DNA of 64,000 nucleotides from CAZMRW01 sp964568805 (GTDB taxonomy: Bacteria > Pseudomonadota > Gammaproteobacteria > Methylococcales > Methylomonadaceae), in contig CAZMRW010000002.1 of assembly GCA_964568805.1 (NCBI GenBank), forward strand, positions 54,053 to 118,052, read 5' to 3'. Positions 9,003-17,695 of this stretch are shown piece by piece. Numbering within the stretch: the first letter of the stretch is position 1; each line of letters opens with the position of its first letter. The notes under the pieces were generated by a model that did not search any database, was not told the origin of the DNA, and saw only the letters and a list, made by a program, of their open reading frames with translations. Made by a program: the position numbers and the translations under genes.

Positions 9003-10041
9003 GCCCGAATTCACCTGTCCGCTGCCCCTGCAGTACGACCGGGTTGTCATGGCGCACGGCGGCGGAGGCCGCCTGATGCAGCAACTGCTCGACCACATGA
9101 TCCAGCCGGCCTTCAGCAACCCGATTCTTAACCAGAAACACGACAGCGCCGTATTCAACATCAACGGTTCCAGGCTGGCCTTGACAACCGACTCCTATGT
9201 GGTCAAGCCGCTGTTTTTTCCCGGCGGCGATATCGGCAAGCTGGCGGTCTGCGGAACCCTGAACGATTTGTCGATGAGCGGCGCAAAGCCCCTGTATCTG
9301 ACGTGTTCCCTGATCATTGAAGAGGGTTATGCGATGGCGGACCTGGAACGCATCGTGCAGTCGATGCAGCAAACGGCGGAGCAGGCGGGCGTTCTCATTG
9401 TGACCGGCGATACCAAGGTCGTCGATCATGGCAAAGGCGATGGCGTCTTTATTAATACCGCGGGCATCGGCATCATCGACAACTGTCTCGATATCAATCC
9501 CCGCAACATTCAAACGGGCGACAGCATCATCCTGAACAGCGATCTGGCCCGGCACGGCATCGCCGTGCTGCTTGAGCGCGAAGGCTTGAATTTCGAGCAT
9601 GCCATCGCAAGCGACTGCGCGGATCTTTCAGGACTTGTTCAGGATCTGATCGGAGCCGGCATTGAAATCCATTGCCTGCGCGATTTGACCCGAGGGGGCC
9701 TGGCATCCGTTTTGATAGAACTGGCCGCAACGGCCAGGCAGCGTTTTGAAATAGTCGAAACCTCGCTGCCTGTTCATCAGGATGTCCTTAGCGCTTGCGA
9801 GATTTTAGGCTTTGATCCGCTTTATATCGCCAACGAAGGCGCGTTTGCCTTGTTCGTTCCCGGGAATCAAACCGAACAGGCTTTGTCGGTCATGCGCCGG
9901 CATCCCTTGGGTCATCAGGCTGCCAGGATAGGCCATGTCCACTCGGCACAAGCCCAGGGAATGGTAACATTGGAAACCGTCATGGGCGTCAGCCGGGTTC
10001 TCGATTTGTTAAGCGGCGAACAACTGCCGAGAATCTGCTGA
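8995..10041 (+). CDS. hypE: Hydrogenase maturation protein HypE
   Basis: HypE takes the carbamoyl group from HypF on its C-terminal cysteine, dehydrates it to a thiocyanate with ATP and donates cyanide to HypC-HypD. The essential C-terminal PRIC is present. The N-terminal glycine-rich HGGGGRLMQQL and the GDTKVVD block are typical of the PurM/AIR-synthase fold. The start at MSEPEF is chosen because it gives an 8-base overlap with hypD; a longer reading extends 22 codons into hypD. The protein is about 348 residues. It ends the cluster, and no hypA or hypB follows. Confidence 0.95.
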   Translation: MSEPEFTCPLPLQYDRVVMAHGGGGRLMQQLLDHMIQPAFSNPILNQKHDSAVFNINGSRLALTTDSYVVKPLFFPGGDIGKLAVCGTLNDLSMSGAKPLYLTCSLIIEEGYAMADLERIVQSMQQTAEQAGVLIVTGDTKVVDHGKGDGVFINTAGIGIIDNCLDINPRNIQTGDSIILNSDLARHGIAVLLEREGLNFEHAIASDCADLSGLVQDLIGAGIEIHCLRDLTRGGLASVLIELAATARQRFEIVETSLPVHQDVLSACEILGFDPLYIANEGAFALFVPGNQTEQALSVMRRHPLGHQAARIGHVHSAQAQGMVTLETVMGVSRVLDLLSGEQLPRIC

Positions 10042-10352
10042 TTGCCGAATTGTTTGGTTGTTAACTATTGATCACTGGATTAAGGCAGATTCAACTAACT
10101 GGAAAGATTCAGTTAATCCCGTTACGTAGTAACCCTATATGACAAGCCTCATAAAATCTTAATATTGATAGCTCTTGATATCGATGTTAATGATTTGTCA
10201 TATTTCAGGCAAATAGGTTCGGGAAATCTCATCACATTTCTCGATACGGCCCAGAGATTATCTTCAAATTCATTCCTCAAATCGATGGCAGTGCCCGCCA
10301 TTCGGCGCATCGAGCATGATTAAATAATTGTTAGGAACTTATAAGGAACTCA
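10042..10352. other. Intergenic region after hypE
   Basis: About 310 AT-rich bases without a credible gene. I see no clear terminator hairpin with a U-tract. It presumably holds the promoter of the glycosyltransferase that follows; a TAAGGAACTCA ribosome site lies just before that start. Confidence 0.5.
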
Positions 10353-11996
10353 ATGAACTGCGGAAAGTTAACTATACCTTTACTTTTGCTGCTAATGGTA
10401 TTCACTTTTTTTGTGAACAACGATGCATTTAAAGCGAATACCATGGAATCACGCAACCTCACCACTGCCCGCGAAATGCTTGAAAAGGGCAACTGGTTTG
10501 AACCCACCATGAACGATGAGCTTAGGTTCGAAAAACCCCCTTTGCCTACATGGGCCACTGCATTTGCAATGCATCTGTTCGGGCGGGATAACCTGTCGCT
10601 GCTTAGGCTGCCCGCTGCATTGGCCGCGGCGCTCCTGGTTTTCTTTCTGTTTCAACTGACAACAGAGTTGACCAGGAACGAAAAACTGCCCTTCATGGCT
10701 GCGGGCACCGCCGCTACGTCTCTTCTGATCCTTTTGATGTCCCGTACGATTACCTGGGATATTTTTTGCCACAGTTTTATGCTGGGGGCTATATGGCTGA
10801 TCCACAAGGGTTTGAAAATCAGGCATCACAACCTGAAATATTTTATCGGTTCAGGAATCCTCATGGGATTATCTTTTCTGTCCAAAGGTCCGGTATCCTT
10901 TTTTTCTTTGTTGTTGCCTTATCTGACCGCGCGGATTATGGCATATGAAAGAAACGATTTCAGAGTAAACCTGAAACCCTTGTTGATTATGGTTTTAACG
11001 GCTCTGATCATCAGCGCAATCTGGCCAATTTACATTTATGCTAAGTACCCTGATTTTTCTCAAACCATAGCTAATAAGGAATCAACGGCATGGGTCAACA
11101 GAACTATCAAGCCTTTTTACTACTATTGGAGTTTTCCGGTGCAATCGGGAATCTGGGCTTTTCCGGCAACCATGACACTCGTTTTCCCTTACGCCCGTAA
11201 ACGAATAGGAGAATTCGGAAATTACAAATTTTTGGCGATATGGATCTGGTCGGCTGTACTGTTTATGTCCTTTCTACCCGAAAAAAAATCGCGCTATCTG
11301 CTTCCGGTATTGCTGCCATTATCCATCGTCACCGCATTTTACTTCCGCTACTTGATTGACTCATTTAAGGAATCAAGAAATACTCAAACAGATACCTTTT
11401 TATTTAGAACAAACGGTCTGTTGATAGCGTGCATCAGCTTTGTTGCCCCTGTTGCAGTCTGGTATATGATGGATAAAAATGGCTTCGATTCCACTTTATG
11501 GCTTAAGTTAGTCACTTTATCGGTTTTTTGGTCGCTGGCTGTTGTCCTGGTGCGAGCTACGATCACTAAAAAACCGTGTGTCGTTTGGGCTTCAATGGTT
11601 GTACTGGTTTCCTCTGCATGCGTCATGCTCATGGGTTCTGCACCGGAAATGATAATGACCAATCGGCAGTTCAGGCCCTATGAAGAACTGCGGCACCTTC
11701 CGCAATTGAAAAACGTTCCATTTTTTTTCAAGGACAATGTATCAGGCAAATTTATTGAAGTCGTATGGGCTAGCGGTCGTGAAATTCGACAGTGGGACCC
11801 CATCAAGGAACAGGCATTGCCAACTGCACTGCCGCTGGTATTTATATGTAATGAAAAACCGTTGGAAATTTTGCCTAAGAATATACTAGATAACTATGAT
11901 GTAACTGTTTTGGGATTGTTTGACGGGAACTTTCAAGATCATCGGGATTCCGTCCTGACCAATTACATCACAGTGATTCGATCAAAACAGCAATAA
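10353..11996 (+). CDS. ArnT-like / GT-C family membrane glycosyltransferase
   Basis: A polytopic membrane protein of 547 residues that resembles the ArnT/dolichyl-phosphate-mannose mannosyltransferase superfamily (GT83/GT39), whose members move a sugar from a polyprenyl carrier onto lipid A, protein or another acceptor on the periplasmic side. The first periplasmic loop keeps the family pattern ESRNL...NGDW-type...RFEKPPLPTW (here GNWFEP and RFEKPPLPTW), containing the acidic and charged residues used in catalysis. About a dozen hydrophobic helices follow, then a soluble tail of roughly 100 residues. There is no arn operon around it, so lipid A aminoarabinose transfer should not be assumed. 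The donor and acceptor are unknown. Confidence 0.75.
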   Translation: MNCGKLTIPLLLLLMVFTFFVNNDAFKANTMESRNLTTAREMLEKGNWFEPTMNDELRFEKPPLPTWATAFAMHLFGRDNLSLLRLPAALAAALLVFFLFQLTTELTRNEKLPFMAAGTAATSLLILLMSRTITWDIFCHSFMLGAIWLIHKGLKIRHHNLKYFIGSGILMGLSFLSKGPVSFFSLLLPYLTARIMAYERNDFRVNLKPLLIMVLTALIISAIWPIYIYAKYPDFSQTIANKESTAWVNRTIKPFYYYWSFPVQSGIWAFPATMTLVFPYARKRIGEFGNYKFLAIWIWSAVLFMSFLPEKKSRYLLPVLLPLSIVTAFYFRYLIDSFKESRNTQTDTFLFRTNGLLIACISFVAPVAVWYMMDKNGFDSTLWLKLVTLSVFWSLAVVLVRATITKKPCVVWASMVVLVSSACVMLMGSAPEMIMTNRQFRPYEELRHLPQLKNVPFFFKDNVSGKFIEVVWASGREIRQWDPIKEQALPTALPLVFICNEKPLEILPKNILDNYDVTVLGLFDGNFQDHRDSVLTNYITVIRSKQQ

Positions 11997-12236
11997 CGGG
12001 GAAGTTCTTATCTTGAATCCAATGATGGCCAAACGCATCGGATTAATCGATTTTCTGCTAATCTTTCCGTTATTTTCTATGGATTCGCAGAGAGTGGAAT
12101 GACCGATTTTCATGTTGTCTTGGCGCCGTTTCCGGATCAATTTACATTAACCCGTTGAAAAGACAGATGACTGATGGCGCTTCCTATTCATGCCGAAAGA
12201 TAAAGGAAGATCACCTTGGAGATCAGGAAACAAACC

Positions 12237-13874
12237 ATGACAGGCTCGACAATGATGAAGCTGGGCGGTATCGCGGCGATTTACCTATTTTGGCTGGTTT
12301 GCTGGCTGGTCCTGGGAGACGAGGCTTTCGGCCTTAATTTTTATAACTGGGATCAGGCCCTGGTAGCCGCAGTTGCGGCTGCTTCGGCCTTTCAAATTGG
12401 GCGGAGGATGATCAAGCCCTATCCCGTTTTTCTGATCGTAAAGGGAATCGGTCTGCTGATGTTGACGGTATCGTGGATAACCTATGATCCTGACGGCAGA
12501 CATCCTTCATTTCATTCTCCGCAGCCAGGCTGGCCGGATGATTCGAGCATCAGCTACGCCCTGTTCGTGTTTGCCTGGGTATGCGCCTGGGGCTATCTGG
12601 CGCTGGCCCTGTGGCAACGGCAACCGCCCGGCGCATTGACCCGGGCGGTTTTTGCGGTATTGTTTTTGGGGCTGGCGCTAATCCTGGCGGGTTTTTATTA
12701 TCCGCAGTACTCTCAGGCGCTGAACACGATTTCAGGACGGCTGGATGCCGCGACGTCGGGCCTGGAATTCATCGTATTGATTATCGGTTTGACCAGTATA
12801 TTGTTGGGAGAAGCGGTCGTATTGAACTGGATTCTGTTGGCAACGGCCTTGCTGGTAGCGAGCGATATGGCCTATAGCGAACAGGATGTGCCGGCCGGTA
12901 TTGAACCGGTCTGGATGCTGGGTCAGTTTGTACTGTTATCCGCGTTTCTGATACTTCCCGAAACCCTTAGACGAAGACAACCTCAGCCGGTGGCAGCTTT
13001 TTCGCATAGAAGAGCCCGGCAACGGTCAGGTCTGTCGGGTATCCTGATCCTGCTGTCATTGGGAAGTGTGTTGCTGTCGGTTGCTATCGGACTCTTGCCG
13101 ATACATCCGGTATGGAAATCGTTTTGCGCAGTGGTTTTTGTGGTCGTGCTGGTGGTGATTCAGGTCTGGCTCACCGATCGTTTCGATGAGTCGGTACAAT
13201 ACCTTAAATACCAGGCTATGCGGTTGCGTAAAAACCGGTTGGCGCCGGAGGACTGGCGGTCAGCGGATCTGCCCGTTCAGGCCTCCTTGCAGTCCACCGG
13301 TCTTGGTGACTACCTGGATTCGATGAATGAGTCGGCGACATTGCTCCGTCAGGATGTGCTGTTTCTGGGGCCTGAGCGCCTTTACCCGGCGCCCAGTCCC
13401 TCAGGCGGGCAAGGCGGCATTCGCTGTTTCCTGGTAATGCCTTTCAGCCTGGAATGGTCTGACGAGGTGCACCGTATCTTGTCGGGCGCCTGCAAGGCTG
13501 CCGATGTTCTGCCGATGCGTGGAGACGATGTCTTTACGCCTACCGATATTCTCGTCGACATCTGGCAAAACCTGAACGTCTCCGACTTTGTGATTGCCGA
13601 TATCACCGGCAGAAATCCGAACGTTCTCTACGAGTTGGGCATTGCGCATACGCTGGCCAAACCGGTGCTGATTATTTCCCGGAACGCCGAAGATATTCCC
13701 ATCGACCTTAGCACCCGGCGGGTGATTGTCTACGGCAAGGGAAATGGCGACTGGCGAACCGATCTGGAGCTTAAAGTATCTAACTCGATCAGGGAAATAT
13801 TGAATGCTTATGCGTTAGTGCCCGCCGCATCGGCTCCAGGCATGGCAGTTGAACACGATTCTTCCGGCCATTAG
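12237..13874 (+). CDS. Polytopic membrane protein fused to nucleoside-2-deoxyribosyltransferase/TIR-like domain
   Basis: About 545 residues in two parts. Residues 1 to about 315 hold around nine hydrophobic helices with no recognised sensor signature. Residues 396-505 form a soluble domain with CFLVMPF, then ADITGRNPNVLYELGIAH, then KPVLIIS. That pattern is typical of nucleoside 2-deoxyribosyltransferase-like and TIR-like folds, in which an acidic residue in the YELG-type helix acts on an N-glycosidic bond. Family members act on nucleosides or nucleotides, and several related domains are toxic effectors in anti-phage systems. Activity here is inference. The ATG at 12237 is preferred over an upstream TTG; another ATG lies five codons on. 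It appears to be a lone gene, so a housekeeping role is possible. Confidence 0.6.
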   Translation: MTGSTMMKLGGIAAIYLFWLVCWLVLGDEAFGLNFYNWDQALVAAVAAASAFQIGRRMIKPYPVFLIVKGIGLLMLTVSWITYDPDGRHPSFHSPQPGWPDDSSISYALFVFAWVCAWGYLALALWQRQPPGALTRAVFAVLFLGLALILAGFYYPQYSQALNTISGRLDAATSGLEFIVLIIGLTSILLGEAVVLNWILLATALLVASDMAYSEQDVPAGIEPVWMLGQFVLLSAFLILPETLRRRQPQPVAAFSHRRARQRSGLSGILILLSLGSVLLSVAIGLLPIHPVWKSFCAVVFVVVLVVIQVWLTDRFDESVQYLKYQAMRLRKNRLAPEDWRSADLPVQASLQSTGLGDYLDSMNESATLLRQDVLFLGPERLYPAPSPSGGQGGIRCFLVMPFSLEWSDEVHRILSGACKAADVLPMRGDDVFTPTDILVDIWQNLNVSDFVIADITGRNPNVLYELGIAHTLAKPVLIISRNAEDIPIDLSTRRVIVYGKGNGDWRTDLELKVSNSIREILNAYALVPAASAPGMAVEHDSSGH

Positions 13875-14015
13875 CCGATGACTGGTAAAGCGGGGGCGGT
13901 GTATCTTGTCACTCAGCCTGGGTTTGGCTGATTTGCTGGGCCGCTTCCATCGTTTAAACGAAAAGGAATTCACTGTGCAATATGATAAAAAGTCGATGCT
14001 TGTAAATTAAAAAAC

Positions 14016-14067
14016 TTGACACGGGAAATGGTTTGTTCTTTAATTTCTGTCAATACAGAAATTAAAG
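14016..14067 (+). promoter_or_regulatory. Promoter and overlapping operator of the GbsR-type regulator
   Basis: A near-ideal promoter, TTGACA (14016-14021), 17 bases, TTTAAT (14039-14044), sits just ahead of the regulator gene. Overlapping its -10 element is a perfect inverted repeat with 13-base arms, CTTTAATTTCTGT and its complement, separated by CAAT (14038-14067). The placement predicts repression by a dimeric winged-helix protein, most simply autorepression by the adjacent gene product. The core ATTTCT-N8-AGAAAT recurs before the next gene. Confidence 0.75.
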
Positions 14068-14074
14068 AATTATT

Positions 14075-14608
14075 ATGAACCTCACAACATCAATGGAACG
14101 CTTTATCCTGCATTGGGGAGAAATGGGTACACGCTGGGGCGTCAACCGTTCGGTAGCCCAGGTCCATGCCTTGCTTTATCTGTCGCCAAAGCCGTTAAAT
14201 GCGGAGGAAATAGCCGATACGCTGGCATTGGCCCGTTCGAATGTGTCGACCAGTTTAAAAGAACTGCAAAGCTGGGGCTTGATCAAAATCACGCACGTGG
14301 GCGTCGGCGACCGGCGCGATCACTTTGAGGCGCTCAAAGACGTGCAGGACATGTTCAATCTGGTGGTTGAGGCGCGCAGACGGCGTGAAATCGATCCGAC
14401 CATCACCTTATTGCGCGATCTCTGCATAGAATCCGATCAGGATGTCGAAACCGATCCCGAAGTCAAAAAACGCATCGCCGACATGCTGGATTTTCTGGAG
14501 GTGATGACGAACTGGTATGACAAGCTAAGGAAACTGCCGAATGCCACCTTGATGCAGTTGGTCAAGTTGGGCGACAGTGTGGTGAAATTACTGAAGTTTA
14601 AAAGCTGA
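14075..14608 (+). CDS. GbsR/MarR-family transcriptional regulator
   Basis: A 177-residue winged-helix regulator. The DNA-binding part spans about residues 20-90, with LNAEEIADTLALARSNVSTSLKEL as the helix-turn-helix (recognition helix ARSNVSTSLKEL) and a wing around VGVGDRRDHFEA. The C-terminal half is helical and resembles GbsR-type dimerisation regions. It is transcribed toward the SDR/DUF2269/DUF4166 unit and has a palindromic operator over its own promoter and a second one 35 bases before the next gene. This makes it the likely local repressor. The inducer is unknown. Confidence 0.8.
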   Translation: MNLTTSMERFILHWGEMGTRWGVNRSVAQVHALLYLSPKPLNAEEIADTLALARSNVSTSLKELQSWGLIKITHVGVGDRRDHFEALKDVQDMFNLVVEARRRREIDPTITLLRDLCIESDQDVETDPEVKKRIADMLDFLEVMTNWYDKLRKLPNATLMQLVKLGDSVVKLLKFKS

Positions 14609-14650
14609 GGCGCTTTATTAAATCAATCGAAAGTTAACGTTCGTTCATAA

Positions 14651-14670
14651 ATTTCTTAAATTACAGAAAT
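14651..14670 (+). promoter_or_regulatory. Second ATTTCT-N8-AGAAAT operator
   Basis: ATTTCT (14651-14656) and AGAAAT (14665-14670) are separated by 8 bases, exactly the core and spacing found at the regulator's own promoter. The TACAGAAAT half is identical in both. It lies 15 bases before the SDR start and probably tunes expression of the three-gene unit. Confidence 0.6.
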
Positions 14671-14685
14671 ATCGGAAATTACAAA

Positions 14686-15975
14686 ATGAATATACTCCTT
14701 ACCGGCGCGACCGGCTTTATCGGTCGGCATATTCTCCAGGCGCTACTGGAGCAAGGGCATCAGGTCACCGCGTGTTGTCGATACCCTGAGCGATTGACGG
14801 CGCTGTATCCCCAGCTCAAAACGCTGCAGCTTGATTTCGGCAAGGCAGCCGGCGCCGACGCCTGGTCGGCTCACCTCACAGGCATCGATGCCGTCATCAA
14901 CGCGGTCGGCATTATTCAGGAAACGGCGGCCAATTCCTTCAGCCATGTTCATACCGACGCGCCGTTGGCACTGTTCAACGCGAGCGAACAGGCCGGAGTC
15001 AAGCGCATCATACAAGTTTCCGCAGCGGGTGCAGACAGCGCCGGAAGTACCGGTTATTACGCCAGCAAGGGCAGGGCAGACGAGGGTTTGCGCCGGCTTG
15101 ACATGGATTGGTTTGTGATCAGGCCATCATTGGTTTACGGTCCTGGCGCCAAATCGATGGGACTGTTTCGGGGGCTTGCGGCGCTGCCTTGCATTCCGTT
15201 AATCGGCAATGGCAGGCAATGGCTGCAGCCGGTTCATATCGATGATCTGGTTGAACTGATCCTGCGCTGTCTGCAAGACAACATACCCGCAAGGCTCAGC
15301 ATTGACGCCGTGGGGCCTGCCCCGCTCTGTTTAGCCGATTTGCTGCAAAAACAAAGACTATGGCTGGGCAAGTCCAAAGGCATATTCATTTCGACACCTG
15401 AGATCCTGGTGAATGCGCTGCCTCTGGTGGGCGCCTGGTTAAACGAACCGGCCTTAAACCGGGAGGCCATCGCGATGCTCAATCAGGGCAATACGGCCGA
15501 TGCCGAGCCTGTCGCCAAGCTGTTGGGGCGTGCGCCGAAAAGCATGGATCAGGCAATGCGGGAAACCGTTGCAAGCCAGGCCGACCGCTGGCATGCCCGT
15601 CTTTATTTTATGAAGCCGGCGCTTCGGTTATCGATAGCGCTGGTATGGTTATGGACAGGCATTGTATCCGCCTTTGTTTATTCGCAGGCGGATAGTTACC
15701 GGATGCTCGAACAGGTCGGCATACCGCAGATATTGCATCCGTTAATGCTTTACGGCGCGTCGATGCTGGACTTCGTCTTGGGCCTCGCCATGCTGACAGG
15801 CTGGCGAATAAGGCCGGTCGTTTATTGCCAATGCCTGATCATGCTAATTTACACCGGCGTGATTACATTCGCCTTGCCTGAATATTGGGCGCATCCTTTC
15901 GGCCCGATGATTAAAAATCTGCCCTTGCTGGTGGCAAGCTTTGTTTTATTGGCACTTGAAGAGGAAAGACCATGA
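14686..15975 (+). CDS. NAD(P)-binding SDR/epimerase fused to DoxX-like membrane domain
   Basis: A 429-residue fusion. Residues 1 to about 290 are an extended short-chain dehydrogenase domain with the nucleotide loop GATGFIGRH and a YYASK (YxxxK) catalytic pair. From about residue 305 on there are four hydrophobic helices resembling the DoxX-like family. The fusion type is known in Proteobacteria but its substrate is not. Its stop overlaps the next start by 4 bases, and the gene lies under the second operator site. Lipid or quinone-like substrates at the membrane are a guess from the fusion alone. Confidence 0.8.
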   Translation: MNILLTGATGFIGRHILQALLEQGHQVTACCRYPERLTALYPQLKTLQLDFGKAAGADAWSAHLTGIDAVINAVGIIQETAANSFSHVHTDAPLALFNASEQAGVKRIIQVSAAGADSAGSTGYYASKGRADEGLRRLDMDWFVIRPSLVYGPGAKSMGLFRGLAALPCIPLIGNGRQWLQPVHIDDLVELILRCLQDNIPARLSIDAVGPAPLCLADLLQKQRLWLGKSKGIFISTPEILVNALPLVGAWLNEPALNREAIAMLNQGNTADAEPVAKLLGRAPKSMDQAMRETVASQADRWHARLYFMKPALRLSIALVWLWTGIVSAFVYSQADSYRMLEQVGIPQILHPLMLYGASMLDFVLGLAMLTGWRIRPVVYCQCLIMLIYTGVITFALPEYWAHPFGPMIKNLPLLVASFVLLALEEERP

Positions 15976-16445
15976 GTTATCTGACGTTTAAAACCCTGCA
16001 TATTTTTAGCCTGGTACTGTTGTTCGGTACCGGTCTGGGCAGCGCCTTCTACAAATTCATGGCCGACCGTCACGGTGATGTGCATGCTATCGCAACCACT
16101 AACCGCCATGTGGTCCTGGCCGACTGGTTGTTTACCACCCCGACCGTCATCCTGCAGCCGATCACGGGTTATATGATGCTGGCGCACAGCGGTCTGCCGT
16201 TGACGACCCCATGGCTGATTGTTTCGATCGTGCTGTTTCTGATCGCAGGCGCCTGCTGGTTGCCCGTGGTTGTTCTGCAAATACGCATGCGCGAGATGGC
16301 CCAACACGCCGCCTTGCAGAATATCCCGCTATCGGAGCGCTATTTTCGTTATGCGCGCTGCTGGTTTTGGCTGGGGATTCCCGCGTTCGCCGCGATGGTG
16401 GCGATTGTTTATCTCATGGTTGAAAAACCGCTGCTTTGGAGCTGA
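15972..16445 (+). CDS. DUF2269-type integral membrane protein
   Basis: A 157-residue protein with four predicted membrane helices and the pattern LKTLHI-type opening (here FKTLHIFS) and WLFTTPTVILQPITGY, typical of DUF2269 proteins. No function is established. It overlaps the SDR-DoxX gene by 4 bases and is followed 3 bases later by the DUF4166 gene, so the three products are probably made together. Confidence 0.8.
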   Translation: MSYLTFKTLHIFSLVLLFGTGLGSAFYKFMADRHGDVHAIATTNRHVVLADWLFTTPTVILQPITGYMMLAHSGLPLTTPWLIVSIVLFLIAGACWLPVVVLQIRMREMAQHAALQNIPLSERYFRYARCWFWLGIPAFAAMVAIVYLMVEKPLLWS

Positions 16446-16448
16446 CTC

Positions 16449-17051
16449 ATGAATCACATTCCCTTACTGAAACTCGCTTTAGGCGATAACTGGCAAAAAC
16501 TTCCCGCCGTCATTCAAAGCCATTATCAGCTGCCGCTGGGGCAGCAGACGCAGAATGTTGTTATCGGCGACATGCACATCCACTATCCCGTTTTCGTCAC
16601 GCCGATAGTGGTGATAACCCGCATGATGGGGGCATTGATCGGCATGAAAGGCGCCGGCATGTCGGCGCGCGTGGAAAAATGGATGAGCGAAACTGAGCCG
16701 GGAACCCTGTTCTGGAAGCGCAGCATCCAGTCGCCGGATGGCAAAGGCACGGTGTTTGCGTCGCGGATGGAGCATTGTCAGGGCAATCAGTTGATCGAAA
16801 GGGTGGGTTGGGGCTTCGGCCTTTACCTGAATCTTAGCGTCGAAAACAACCGGTTGATTTATCGCAGCGATGGTCATCTATGGCAGGCCGGCAGGCTCAG
16901 GATTCCGATTCCGGACGTGATGTTTCTGGGGCATGCGACCATCATCGAAACGGCGGTCGATGACAGCCGGTTCGAACTGGATTTTCGAATAAGGCATCCT
17001 CTGTTCGGCGAGACGTACCGTTATGGCGGAATATTTCAAATCAGCGGCTAA
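16449..17051 (+). CDS. DUF4166 domain protein
   Basis: A 200-residue soluble protein resembling DUF4166 proteins, which are often found fused to or beside SDR/saccharopine-dehydrogenase-like proteins. The central part has ESTEPGTLFW-like spacing (SETEPGTLFWKR) and alternating strands suggestive of a beta-rich binding fold. It closes the operon controlled by the GbsR-type regulator. Function is unknown. Confidence 0.75.
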   Translation: MNHIPLLKLALGDNWQKLPAVIQSHYQLPLGQQTQNVVIGDMHIHYPVFVTPIVVITRMMGALIGMKGAGMSARVEKWMSETEPGTLFWKRSIQSPDGKGTVFASRMEHCQGNQLIERVGWGFGLYLNLSVENNRLIYRSDGHLWQAGRLRIPIPDVMFLGHATIIETAVDDSRFELDFRIRHPLFGETYRYGGIFQISG

Positions 17052-17192
17052 GATAAATCCAATGCGCGTTTCATCTTTCAGTTTGGCGATGACTCAGGTT
17101 GCGGTCGCTACTTGTACTGAAAATGTTATTTTTGTCGGAGCGTGAGTCTCGGCTCAATCTCCTCCCTACAACTTTAAAAAGAGGATCATTTT

Positions 17193-17528
17193 ATGGAATC
17201 GTTAACGTATTTTTTGATTGAAATGACCATAAGCATTTCGGTTGGATTGATTGTCCTGGCCATTCTGAGCAATCCTCTGCGAAAACTGCTGATTGATCTT
17301 TGCGGCACGGAAGAGAGGGCCAATTTCTGGATGACCTATTCGAACATCATGCTGATTCTGGCGCCGCTATTGACCAATATCATGTTTGGCATATCCGGAA
17401 CAGTCAGGGTGCAGGATTTCTACTTTTACAAGTTATCGTTTGGCTGCGCCCTATTCGGCGTCTTCGGGGCCTTGCTTTTTCTCGGCCATCAAATCAGCAA
17501 AACGATACCGGTTAAAGAACAATATTAA
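17193..17528 (+). CDS. Small three-helix membrane protein
   Basis: 111 residues with hydrophobic stretches at about 7-28, 47-68 and 80-101, and a short polar loop LCGTEERANFW between the first two. An AAGAGGATC ribosome site precedes the ATG. I do not recognise a family. It stands alone, 141 bases after the DUF4166 gene. Confidence 0.6.
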   Translation: MESLTYFLIEMTISISVGLIVLAILSNPLRKLLIDLCGTEERANFWMTYSNIMLILAPLLTNIMFGISGTVRVQDFYFYKLSFGCALFGVFGALLFLGHQISKTIPVKEQY

Positions 17529-17695
17529 AAATCAGTCGATCCTGAAAAAGCTTACCTGTGTATAAACGCTGATAGCGAAGCTGGCAGATCATGTTATAGT
17601 GAAAGAACCGGTTCCGTAGCGACCCCATAATTTCTATTTTATTGGATTAACTGGGTAACTTCAGTTATTAAGACACATTTTGTCTAGGAAAAAAG

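Noticed and set aside
10353..11996. Assignment as lipid A aminoarabinose transferase arnT
   Set aside because: Only the general GT-C pattern is visible and no arnBCADEF genes are nearby, so the specific symbol was withheld.
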